Positions 11,605-22,300 of a stretch of 64,000 nucleotides of DNA are shown here, piece by piece. The DNA is from Wuchereria bancrofti. Lineage: Eukaryota; Nematoda; Chromadorea; Rhabditida; Onchocercidae. The translations under genes and the position numbers were made by a program. The DNA lies in NCBI GenBank assembly GCA_005281725.1, contig SSBO01000001.1:1906399-1970398 (forward strand), given 5' to 3'. Under the pieces are notes generated by a model that had not been told where the DNA came from, did no database searches, and worked only from the letters and a program-made list of their open reading frames with translations. The stretch's first letter is position 1, and each line of letters opens with the position of its first letter.

Positions 11605-13849
11605 ATCCTCTCTAATCAGTTGGGAAAGAAAAAATCGGTTGGAGTTTTCTCATTCCTCATCTCACTACTCAATGCTGGCATTCATTCATCCACTGTTTCT
11701 TTTATTCAACTTTTCTTTTGTTGTGTCGATTTATTATTTGAAAGAAAATAACGATAACTGGGTCGATTTTGCCTGCAGATAATAAGCAAAGGGTTCAATT
11801 CAAGTTCCACAAACTTAAAGTAAGTCCAGTGAACTTAGCTCACAAAAATTTTTTAACTCTTCTGACCAAAACGTTATTTCAAAATCACGACAGGATCGAG
11901 AAATATGGTCAGTCGTTAAACTAAGATAATTTTTAGTGAAGTTGATTCAAAGAAGTGAAATTAAACGGAGTCAAACTCTCGGTAATACGAAGGAAAAAAG
12001 GGCAACTAAAAGTAAAGTTAATCCACGATATTCTTCAGAAGAAACATAGGCTTTAACTATAACAGCATCTCTAACACCAACTACAAATCAAAGGAGAATG
12101 CAAAGGAAACTAGTAAAACTAAAGGACCCTAGGCTTTCTGCAACAAGGATCATTGGAACGACGAATCTCTAACTTATACAAATTTCAAACAAAGAATACA
12201 ACGACTAAAGAAGCTCAATGCTTGTTCAAACTGTTTGAAATCAGGACATTCAGCGACCAATTGCAATGGAAGAAAGCGGATATGTTCCCATTACAAGAGT
12301 CTCCATAATATAGCGCTATGTCAGGACAAATACAAAATACAAAAACAACTTTCCGAAACAGTCAGGAAGATAAGTTCGACAAAGATGATCAACCAAATAG
12401 TATAACAACGGATACGAAATGACAGGAAAGTGTTACTTTTTTGTAAAGAAGTTGAAATTATTAACTTAGATATGCCTGACCCTAAATAAGGCTGTAGTTT
12501 TATTTGATATGGTGCGCAGGCAACTTCTATATCAAAGGAACTAGCAAAGCGATTAAACTTACAAATAATTGACTACAGGAATGTGAAGTTGCAAGGTTCG
12601 GTGAAAGAAATCCTTGAACCTTATTCCGTGCCAAAGTACGATTTTGAATAAGAGCTCTAAGTTTCGACATCGTACCAATTGCTGTTACCGTGGTCAATTA
12701 TTTAACAAGTAAAGTAAGGGTAATATCAATAAATCATTACAACTTCTCGGACATTTTGAGACACTATATTGGTTCGTAATCAATGTAGGAATTACCAATA
12801 TAAAACACTTTTACTTATAAACCTTACAATCTTCCACCCGAATTTCTTAAATTTCTAAGTCGGGAGTGTCGCGCGAATTTCAATATTGCGAAGCTTCAAG
12901 TAAATATTAACAATGTTGTGATTCATTTAACTAAATTTACACTCTTCAAATTCATTGCTCATCCGTTTATGTTATTATCTTCATCTAATAAATTTCCATT
13001 CTAATCTTATTACAATGTTGACATTATGAATCTTTACAATTTTTTTGGGTGTGCAAATGAACACTTGTATGAATGTTTGAATGTCATTCCCATTTCAACT
13101 AATATATATATACCCGTACTAGAAATAGAAAAGACATATACTAATACAACAAGCTTCACTCTCCACGGATCACCCTTCATCATTCTTCCTATTTCATACT
13201 TAATTTCAGTTTTCATTGTTATCTCTATATTATATTGTAAGTTACGAATAAAGGAATAAAACAATATTCGCTGACTTCTCGTTACAAAACATCCACTACA
13301 AGAACTATTCCGGAATTAATAAAACGGCATCCCTTAACAAATCCTATCCACTAATTCACCATAAAAGTTTCGATGTGCCTAACCAAACAACTCTTCCATA
13401 AAGAAAAAAAAAATTGTACAATTCGCTACAGAGCGATTTTTCAATAATGTTTGATTGCCCAAATTTTCACATCATAATTTTTCGTATCACGTAATTTTAT
13501 GGGGTTATATCATAACCAATAATGGCCAGAAGGCATCTCCTTTTGGGAATGCAATTAAATAATTCAATTTTTAGATGCCTGATAGGTTTTGTAAATGCAG
13601 CTTCAAAGCTACTCTAGAATCCTCTCCACAGTTTGGGATTACCACTGAAAGTGGGCAGTGGTAGTTAGGGTAAATTAACTGTTGGATAATGGGTTATTTG
13701 AGTTGGTTGCTCCTTTATTTCGTCTTCTTTATGACGCTAGATTACTAACTCTGAGTCATTCATGCAATTAAGGTTATAATGACTTCTTTATGTTCACCTA
13801 TTAATTTAGAATACCTTTTTTATCTTCGACCATTTGGTCGTGTTTGTCT

Positions 13850-14276
13850 TCCTATTGTTGTTTCTTCGTTGCTGTAACTTGTAGTATGTATTGGATTCAA
13901 TTAGTATTATTTCGAGTGCGCCAATATGCAACTTGAGTATTACTTTTTCTTCATCAACTCTTTTTCGAGCCTCCTGATGTTGATGTGTTCCTTCTCTGGT
14001 CAGCATTTGATGCCACGAGCCAATTATAATTCTAAGCGTACGACGGCAAAGGGAAAAACTGGAAGCTGTTCTCAAAGAAACAAATAAATTCAAGACATAG
14101 ATCTGACGTCATTGGATTGCGGGGCTTCACAATTTGTGATTGGAGTTTAATTATTTTGGAAGAGGTTTACTATTCTTGGGGAAATTCGTTGGCTGTAAAT
14201 GCTAATATATGGGGTAACACTGAAATATAATAATTCCTTTATCTACAGAACAATAGTACAATAAATTTTATAGAGA
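13850..14276 (-). repeat. Right arm of inverted repeat inside the retroelement
   Basis: Inverted copy of 11175-11604. The gag-like fragment is open over 13806-14093 on the minus strand, longer than its partner, which has changes that close it. Confidence 0.75.
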
Positions 14277-14943
14277 AGAATTAGGCACGAGTAGTAGAAA
14301 TCTTTTTTGTGGTCGAACTGCTTCTTGGTTGAACTTGCCTGGTTCTTGATAAAAACACACACTCTAATTGAACATCGTGAGTGACCTCCTTGTACGGCAA
14401 GCAATATGCATGAATAAAGTACATGATTTGCAATAAATTGACTTGCCGAAAGGCAAATCAATCTAACAAAGAGCTGTTAACCTGGTTTACAAGCAAATCT
14501 AATTACTAGTCAACAAACCGCAAAGGAAATCAGTTAAACGAAAGTTGTTAGTCCCGTAAATTCAAACATGATTTACAATTAATGACGAAATAACAACTAT
14601 GAAGTTAAGAAGAAGCTGATACCGTGTAAACAATCTATTTGGAATATGAGTACAAAATAAACGGTCTATATGAAATAAGATAATTTTTAGTTTTATGGAT
14701 ATAATACAATTTTACTTGATATATTTTCGAGTTTCGCTACACATTGTATTAGCCCAATAATCGCTATTACGGTATGCGACTGGAAATTCGGGTGATGTTG
14801 TAACTCTCTTCTTCCCTTCTCTTATTAATCAAATGTCTTATGAGTACATAGATGTCCTTATCACTTATCACTTTCCATATTAGGTGATAAATGCAAAGAA
14901 AAAAACAGAGAATAGTGTCAACAGCAAACAAATCGTTCCATCC

Positions 14944-15144
14944 TTAGTGACCTATTGAATGATGACCACTGTAATATGGATGATGGTGGAAATGTTGATG
15001 ATTCCACGGGAACTGTCCATGGTAGTGATGATGATGATACTGATGCCATGGTTCATCCCAGTCATCGTCCCACCAGTCAGATGCTGTCACCGATACTGTC
15101 AACAGAGCTAACAATAATATTGTAGCAAATCTCAGTGATACCAT
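14944..15144 (-). CDS. Secreted histidine-rich peptide, DWW type (left arm copy)
   Basis: 66 residues. The N-terminus MVSLRFATILLLALLTVSVTA is a strong signal peptide, with likely cleavage after VTA. The mature ~45 residues start with an acidic aromatic block (DWWDDDWDEPW) and continue as a His-, Tyr- and Pro-rich tail (HQYHHHHYHGQFPW... ending GHHSIGH). The ATG follows closely on a TTCTTTCAG acceptor, and a donor at 15244 (CAGGACG/GTATTT on the minus strand) marks a short intron in the 5' leader. A TATATAAG box lies at 15305-15312 (minus). The predicted peptide is the same as that of the copy at 32333-32533. I do not recognise the family. Such His clusters commonly bind Zn, Cu or Ni; that role, or an antimicrobial or matrix role, is inference only. 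Confidence 0.85.
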   Translation of the reverse strand: MVSLRFATILLLALLTVSVTASDWWDDDWDEPWHQYHHHHYHGQFPWNHQHFHHHPYYSGHHSIGH

Positions 15145-15304
15145 TTCCCCCTGAAAGAATTTTTGAAATTGTTATTCGGCAACTTTAATGAACGGTGTTG
15201 TGTGAAGAACACAAATAAAAATTGAAAAAAATTTAGAAAATACCGTCCTGTTGAGGAAGAGAAGAATTAATGAGAATGTCGCGGTGGAAATGAATTGAGA
15301 ACAA

Positions 15305-15445
15305 CTTATATACCTGAAATTAGGCCACAAGCTAATGGTACTCGCAAGACTGGAAATGGGAAAATTGCAGTCTAACAAGAAGCTATAAAAAAATTCTTTT
15401 CCCATTAACCTAATTCTAAGCCTGTTCCAGTATTTAATATATAAG
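15305..15445. promoter_or_regulatory. Bidirectional promoter of the left His-rich pair
   Basis: Two TATATAAG boxes face outward: 15305-15312 on the minus strand for the DWW-type gene and 15438-15445 on the plus strand for the GWW-type gene, about 125 bp apart. The same layout is in the right arm. Confidence 0.7.
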
Positions 15446-15638
15446 CATCTCTTTTCTGAACTTCGTCATTGCAAGCTGAACAGAAGACCTCTTTTAACAA
15501 GCACTCAGTAAGTTTCTCCATTATTCATCCCTTTTTACTAAAGTTTTTTTAATCTATAATTACCTAACTCATCTCCTTGGTCATTTTTTTTGGCGTTTTT
15601 TGTCGATGACTTAAATGCTAATTATGTGCATTGCAGTG

Positions 15639-15839
15639 ATGGTAGCACTGCGATTTGCCACAATATTATTGTTAGCTCTGTTGACAGTATCGGTGACAGC
15701 ATCTGGCTGGTGGGACGATGATTGGGATGAACCATGGCATCAGTATCATCACCATCATGGACATCACCAACATTTCCACCATCATCCACATCACGACGGT
15801 CATCATTCGTTTGGCCACAGGGGATGGAAATGGGACTGA
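15639..15839 (+). CDS. Secreted histidine-rich peptide, GWW type (left arm copy, 4 codons shorter)
   Basis: 66 residues, opening with MVALRFATILLLALLTVSVTA (signal peptide), then GWWDDDWDEPWHQY and a tail of His, Gly and Asp ending RGWKWD. The ATG lies two bases after a TGCATTGCAG acceptor; a leader exon ends at a CACTCA/GTAAGT donor at 15507, giving a 129-base 5' UTR intron (15508-15636). Upstream ATGs exist inside that intron and are rejected as starts. Relative to the right-arm copy (31625-31837) it lacks four codons (FPWH-type unit) and has R for G before GWKWD. A poly(A) signal AATAAA lies at 15888-15893. The 3' UTR is unrelated to that of the other copy because the repeat ends at the stop codon. 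Confidence 0.85.
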   Translation: MVALRFATILLLALLTVSVTASGWWDDDWDEPWHQYHHHHGHHQHFHHHPHHDGHHSFGHRGWKWD

Positions 15840-15843
15840 TATG

Positions 15844-16368
15844 ATGTAAAATGCAAACTGTATTGCTGTTTTTCAAAGCGATTTTTGAATAAAAAAAATA
15901 ATTCACTGTAATTTCTCTGTAATTTGAAATAAAAGAAATTTTTATTTTGTACTGTAATGATAATAGTTACATGAAATAGTTTCAAAAATATATGGAGCAA
16001 TTCTGAGATTCCTAGAGGTAGCAGCTGCTCGATAAAAATTTTGTAATTTTTGAAAACTAATTACTATTGATCGAGTTAATTCTCAAAAATTTTTATGGCA
16101 ACATATAGTAATTTTTTTATAATAATTATCGCTTCCTAAAGGAACGCTACAGTTGAGAACAATATTTGCGTAGTATCCCTTTTTCACCTTATTCATGTAA
16201 ATAAAGAATAAAAACAAAAGATAAATGGAAAAGAATTGCAGTGACGATTTGATAATATCGTGTTTGTAGGAAATTTTAATTGCGAGATTGAATGTTAAAA
16301 TTGAGAGACGAATGTTTCAACAATAAGCTAACGATAATAAATCAAAAAGAAGTATAAACATTTTAGTA
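15844..16368. other. Convergent 3' region; one copy of an 81-bp direct repeat
   Basis: Holds the 3' UTR of the GWW-type gene (AATAAA at 15888) and that of the minus-strand vWA-ZP gene. The stretch 16297-16377, including the last codons and stop of the vWA-ZP gene, is repeated at 16807-16887. Nothing else seen. Confidence 0.7.
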
Positions 16369-16377
16369 TCAAAATGA
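16297..16377. repeat. 81-bp direct repeat, copy A (3' end of vWA-ZP gene)
   Basis: Matches 16807-16887 with one difference by eye (TTTCAA against TTTTAA). It covers the stop codon, the last residues and the start of the 3' UTR on the minus strand. Confidence 0.9.
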
Positions 16378-19300
16378 CCAAGAAGATCCATCATGTTGAT
16401 CAAATTGAACAAGACGAGATTCCGTTGCTGATACAGTGCCATACGAAGAATCATACTTAACGGATGGTCTAATTCCATCGTTAATAGAATTTAGACTAAC
16501 AGAAACGATTTCAGTTTTTATTTTTCCATCATTATTTTTTCCTCTTAGCGATTCGTTAGGACATGCATCGTTTTGCTCCTTCTTTACTCTTCTTTCGATT
16601 GAAGAAAATTTTGCAAATGCTGTTGCAGATGTGATGTAATCAATGTTATCGATAGTTTTATGCCTTTTTAAACTTTCCGAAGTTATAAATTCATCCTTGC
16701 TATTCATTCTAGTAATGTATCTGAAAATTAATCAGAAGTGCAATACAATATTAATCTTCATTTAAATTTTAGATATATTTTAAGCACATATATTTTTTAT
16801 AATTTAAAAATTGAGAGACGAATGTTTTAACAATAAGCTAACGATAATAAATCAAAAAGAAGTATAAACATTTTAGTATCAAAATGAAAAAATAATATTA
16901 TACTTAAAGAGAATAAAAATCATAGTTTTCAAAATAATAATTATCTATCAGAATGATCAAATACATATAATAATAACAGTAGGTGTTAACTAGTTTCAAA
17001 CAAAAAAAATAGGATTCAAAACTAAAATTTGAACCTGATAAGGATCAAAAGGATAATGGCAGATAAGGCAATAAGGATAACCATCAACCAAAGTAAATTT
17101 GTATTTGAGAGTTCTTTAACGGTTTGATGTGAAAAAGCCGAATCGGTAACATTCATTGATGGAACAACGGTAAGTCTAACTTCTTTCTCAGTGGTTAGAG
17201 CAGCCAAGAAAGATTCCGTATTATGACGATTCTGATGATGAATCAATAAATCTTTGTAATCGGTTCTTGGACATCGAGGTGGCTATAAATATGTTTACTA
17301 TAAAAATTTTTTTGGTAGAAAGAAAAAAACAAATGAAAACCTAGAAAATAAGATTTAAAAATTCCTTTCACTCATAAGCTTTTTCAATTACACTTAAAAT
17401 TCAATCAAGTATCAAAAATATTAAACATTTTACGATGAATATCAGTATGTTATATGAGATTTTAGAAATATTTTTTATAGTTTATATTCCAGAATTCTTT
17501 GATTACGTTAACCTTTTCTAAAACAATTTCCAATGAAAATTTCTAGTTTTTCTTTGGAAATTGCAATCAAATATAAATCAAATAATGAACAAAGTTTCAG
17601 AGAACTTATAAGTGCCAAATTTACATCGATACTATAGCAACACAATAATGAGCTTGGCTAAATTATTTCTAATTACAAACGACGAAAAATTTTTAAGGAA
17701 AAAAAAGAACGAAGTGAAAAATTTATTACTGTAATTCCTTCACAACCATCCGCTTTTTTGATGCACAAACTAATCTTGCAATAAAATGATAAATGTTCCG
17801 AATTGATAAGTTTGAAAACTTTGGCATATGCAAAAGCCATAAGCTTATCATCGGAGTAAATCACATCATTAACAATATTTGCATCCGCAATACAGCTGCA
17901 AATATTTTTTGTTCTCATTCAGTTTCGAAATATTTTGAAAAAAAAAAAGGAAAAAAAAGCGAGCACTTCTACATTGGTAACTACGAACTATTTATTGAAC
18001 ATAGAAGAGAGCTTATTTATGCTTCATTAATGATCATTGCTATGTTGTTCGATTTTTAAAATCTTTTCCAGTTTGATTGTTAAAAATCTTTCAAAAAAAA
18101 AATCAAATCTTTCAAAATCAAGTTTTTTTTCCAATCAAACGATAATTTTGAGGGAAAAAGTTTGTACCCTTTACTATCGATTACGATGTGTTGTTGTTGT
18201 TGTTTGCTTTCTGATTTAGCATAACAATCATGAATATGTAATCCGTATAAATCTAGTGCTTCTGCAATATTTCGATTTTAAAGCAATTATATTTTTTCAG
18301 TTTCTCTAAAAAGAATGGAATCTAAATAAATTTTGAAAAATCAGGAAATTTTAATCATTTCCATTTAAAATTTTGTTAAAAAAATTGAATTGAAAAAGTT
18401 CACACCAATGTAAAGAAAACGAACTTGTAAAAGTTAATTATGTAATTGAAATATTTAATTAAAACATCTGTGTTTGTTGTAATAAGAACAATTTCAGTGA
18501 TACAGTAGAAGAAACCATATTTTATAATTAATGCTGTAATATTTTTTCTTTAAAGAATTAAACAAAAAAAAAAAATCATACGGTGATTATTTTCACATTC
18601 CCATTTATGATAGATAATATCGCCAAGTTTAGCATATTGGATTATCGGTCCGTTTGGTGTATCCGCTCGAATCGTATAATTACATAATGGTGGTATTGAA
18701 TTTAGTGGTAATATTTTTGTTATTTTAATATCCCTAAAATTTACAAAGAAAAAAAATTGACACTCAAAAGATAGAATATTTTCAAATTTTAAAATTACAA
18801 AATTATTTCAAAAAATTGGAAAAAAATTTTGACAAACTTTATTATTATAATAGCACCATATTTTATAGTCGTCTTTTTTAAAGAATTTTAAAGAACATTT
18901 CGCTTCTCTCTACTACAAAAATTTCATGAATAAAATTCCAATATCGTCACAGCAAAAGAACTGTAATTTCAAAATTAGGATTTTTTTTAAGAAAAAAAAC
19001 ATTTCTCCATAAATTTTTTGGGGAAATTTAATCCTTCAAAAAACAAATATGTTTAAGTTTCTAACTGAAATATTTTAACTAAATTGTTATAAATTAAACT
19101 ATTAAAAGTAAATGAGATACTAGAAATTATTCTGACCCTTGTAGGCGCTGATCAGTGCGCAAATTTGTTAATTTTTGTAACTGCTGAGATTGATAACACT
19201 GCAGAACAAATCCCTTATCTGCATCACTTACTAACCATTTGTCGTGGATTATATTGATTAGTGCGGAATAATTCATTCCTACTGGATTTACCTGTGAATT

Positions 19301-22300
19301 TAAATTGATTCAAAATTCCTTTATGAAATACAACTGATTCTATAAAGTTCAATAAAACAAAGAGTAAAAAGGTAAGCATAAGTTTGCCTTTTTGAATAGA
19401 ATTCGTGTTATCACTTTATCATCATTATCAGTTATTATCAAGAGTGGGCAGTGAAAGTGATATCAGTAATAACTTACAATAACTATCGCTGCTTTCTTAT
19501 GGCTAGAACATCTGAATCGTACCAACTGTGATAACTACATGATCAGATTAATCTCTCTCTCTTCTTCCCTCTCTCTCTCATTCCCTCTCTCATCGATAGG
19601 ATAAAATATAAATTAGCAAATGACAAAACTGAATTTTCACCATCGTTCTATTAATTTAATAAATAAAAATTCTTACCGATATTATTTCTTCAATATCACA
19701 TTGCTTAAAATTAATGAAGAAATGAACTTCACGAGTATCAATACGTTCACCGAATTGTTCAGCTTGAATAATTTTTGAACAATTTTTCGTCATATTTTTA
19801 CCTTAAATAGACCAAATTTATTTCAGTAATTGGTATAAAATAAAATTAATCAGCCAGCAAAAAAATTTTTGAAAAAAACTTTCATTGCTATTCACTTGAG
19901 ACAAAAAATCACAAAACAAATGGATTAAATTAGTAAAATAAAAGCAACTTTTTTCCAAAACTATTTAAATATTAATTAACAATGAGTTTTTTTCTCTAAT
20001 TGATGAAAAGTGAAATGAAATACCCTGAACAACGATAGTTCCACTAAATGATTTGAGTAATTTAAATGTTATATTGAATCCATCATTTAAACATTGAACA
20101 GTAAATTCCTGAACTGATTGATCCATTTCCATTGCTATTCTATTCTCGAAAAATGCTAATTTTTCTTAAAATATTTAAATATATTATATGATTTAAATTA
20201 GGCATTATGTAGAGAAACGATACCATTATTTGTTACAGTAAACAGTCTTTCATTTTTAACCGAATTACCTACTTTACCGATAATGAAATTTCCAAAAAGA
20301 ATTCGTTTGGTGCGATCAAATTATTAATAATTAGAGTTTTTTTACTGCAATAATCTTATTACATTCGTGAATTTCAATTTTATTTTATTTTAAAAATTTA
20401 CATAACAAAATGTAATTAACCTTTTGCGGTGGTGGTTCGAATACGCTTTGCTAAATGACCAGCTAGTTGGCCACTGTCCACTGCAGTTACATTGAAGATA
20501 AGATTATGATGTTCGTCTCTGATAAGTTGTTTAATCAGTTGAGGATTTGTATCTTTGATGAATACTACTATTACAGTTATATTGTTTGGATCAAGTAACT
20601 AAAATTAATTATTATAATATTTCTAAATTAAATTGCATTTAGACATCTTTGTTAGCCATTGTCCACTTTATGTTAAGCCATTCATAATTTGTCTTGATGA
20701 TAGTGTAAGGCAAGCAATTTAACTGGCCTTTTTGCATAAGATAAGCGAACGGTGAAGAAATCGCTTAGCTTCATTGATCATATTTTGAGTTAATTATAAA
20801 TAAGCTTACCTGTAACGCTTCATGGAATTGACCACTGGACATACCGTTAGTGATCATTACAAGTACATTCGGCACTTCATCCCTATCACCCTAAAGATAT
20901 TGCAATGATATAAAAGAGTTTTTATTTCCAGTGAAAAGATTTGCAAATTTTATTCTAACAGTTTGATAGTTTAAATTTTATGAATTAATTTTGATTGTTT
21001 AAAAAAAGGAAACTGAAAATCTTTATTAAACTTACTCTTCGTTTGCTAAAACCATATTTGACAACTTTATGAATGATATTATCAACACTGTTCAAATCAC
21101 TGATATATTCAGTGTCACCAATATCAGCAAGAAGACAAGGTTTACAATTATGCTTACGGAATGAAAATTCCAGCACTGGTTCACGTGTAAACTGTACCAA
21201 TGAAATCTGCTCAATAAAATTAAATTTAAACTTTAAAATTTTATTAAAAATGATATTTTTAAAATAAAGTGAAACTTTGTTATGAATATTTTTATTTCAA
21301 TTCTTGTTTTTAAATTATGGAAATTTAATGAATTTTAGTAAATCTAATTTAACCTGCACTCCATCAGGACCAATATTTTGAAATTGTTCTACGGTGTCCA
21401 TGATAAATTTCACTGCTTGTTGAAAGTATATTTTAGTGATCTTATGGGAAGCATCCAATAAGAATAGTATGTCGGATCGTATTTGATCAGATTTATCATT
21501 TACTATCGGACATTCATCTACAACAGAAGTCATTTAGCACTAATCTTTTGGTATGACATCGTATGACTACCGTATTAATTTTAATTTTACTTTTAAATTT
21601 CTAGCCAAATTCTTTTCATACTCTAAAAATTAACGCAAAATTATACATTTGAAACATAACATCATGTTTCCATTAGTAAGAAATTCATACTAGAATATAT
21701 TTTCCTAATCACATGTGACATCTTTCATGTTTCAAGAATTAAAAAAAAATTTCCTCAATGAAAATAAGTTACCTCCATTGGTAGCAAAGGTATCACAATA
21801 GATCGGTTCACTGACCTTTATTTTGTTTGTATCTTGTATCAATGATTGCTACAAAATTTTAATCATTTATCATTGATTATTAACAATTAGTTGTATTTAT
21901 TTGCGATTTTTAACAAATTTTGAATAGAAAGTAATAGAATCATTAAGAGTGAAATCATTTTATCTTCATTATCATTTAAATTATCTTTGAATAGAAATCC
22001 TGAAACTGCAAACGGATCTATTGCCCTATTGAGGAATATCTCAACCATACTTCATTCTCAATAGTTTTATTTATGAAATTCTGAAATCAGGTTCTGAAAT
22101 ATTTACTTTATCATTAACTTTGCGGTTGAATAAATTAATTATGTCACAATAGCTATAGCAAATGAATGCTAACCGATGTTATAAATTCAGATTTCAGAAT
22201 TCCATTTTTTTCTCGTTTTGTTCCAAATTCAACAAACAATGGTGCATGCTCATTCGAAATTAAAGTTCTTGCTGAATCAATCGGTTCCATATAATCCGGT

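Larger units (their letters stand above)
11166..14742 (+). mobile_element. Decayed BEL/Pao-like LTR retrotransposon, rearranged
   Basis: The core at about 12200-12660 (plus) shows a retroelement nucleocapsid-type zinc knuckle (Cys-x2-Cys-x4-His-x4-Cys followed by a second Cys/His cluster, 12223-12321). A retropepsin-like segment follows, in which an SISKELAKRLNL phrase is recognisable. Both arrangements are typical of BEL/Pao gag-pol. Stops are frequent and a frame change falls inside the protease active-site motif, so it is dead. Flanking segments at about 11175-11604 and 13850-14276 are imperfect inverted copies of one another and encode a gag-like stretch (EEKVILKLHIG) on opposite strands, so pieces of two elements or an internal inversion are involved. 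No reverse transcriptase or intact LTR pair was seen. Confidence 0.65.
14751..15843. repeat. Left arm of a ~1.1 kb near-identical inverted repeat (His-rich peptide cassette)
   Basis: Reverse complement of 31622-32745. By eye the 234 bases at 15172-15405 match 32072-32305 throughout. Differences seen are a 12-base in-frame deletion in the plus-strand gene here, about 22 extra bases near the outer end of the other arm, a one-base poly-T difference and scattered substitutions near the ends. The outer break follows AGCCCAATAATCGC; the inner break lies within a few bases after the stop codon of the plus-strand gene. Each arm holds two divergent small genes with a common promoter region. Confidence 0.95.

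Noticed and set aside
15615..15638. Upstream ATGs of the GWW-type gene
   Set aside because: They lie before a good TGCATTGCAG acceptor, inside the leader intron; the signal peptide is complete from the ATG at 15639.
20421..20460. GGTTCGAAT as a tRNA B box
   Set aside because: It lies within a coding exon of the vWA-ZP gene, and no A box or cloverleaf is present.
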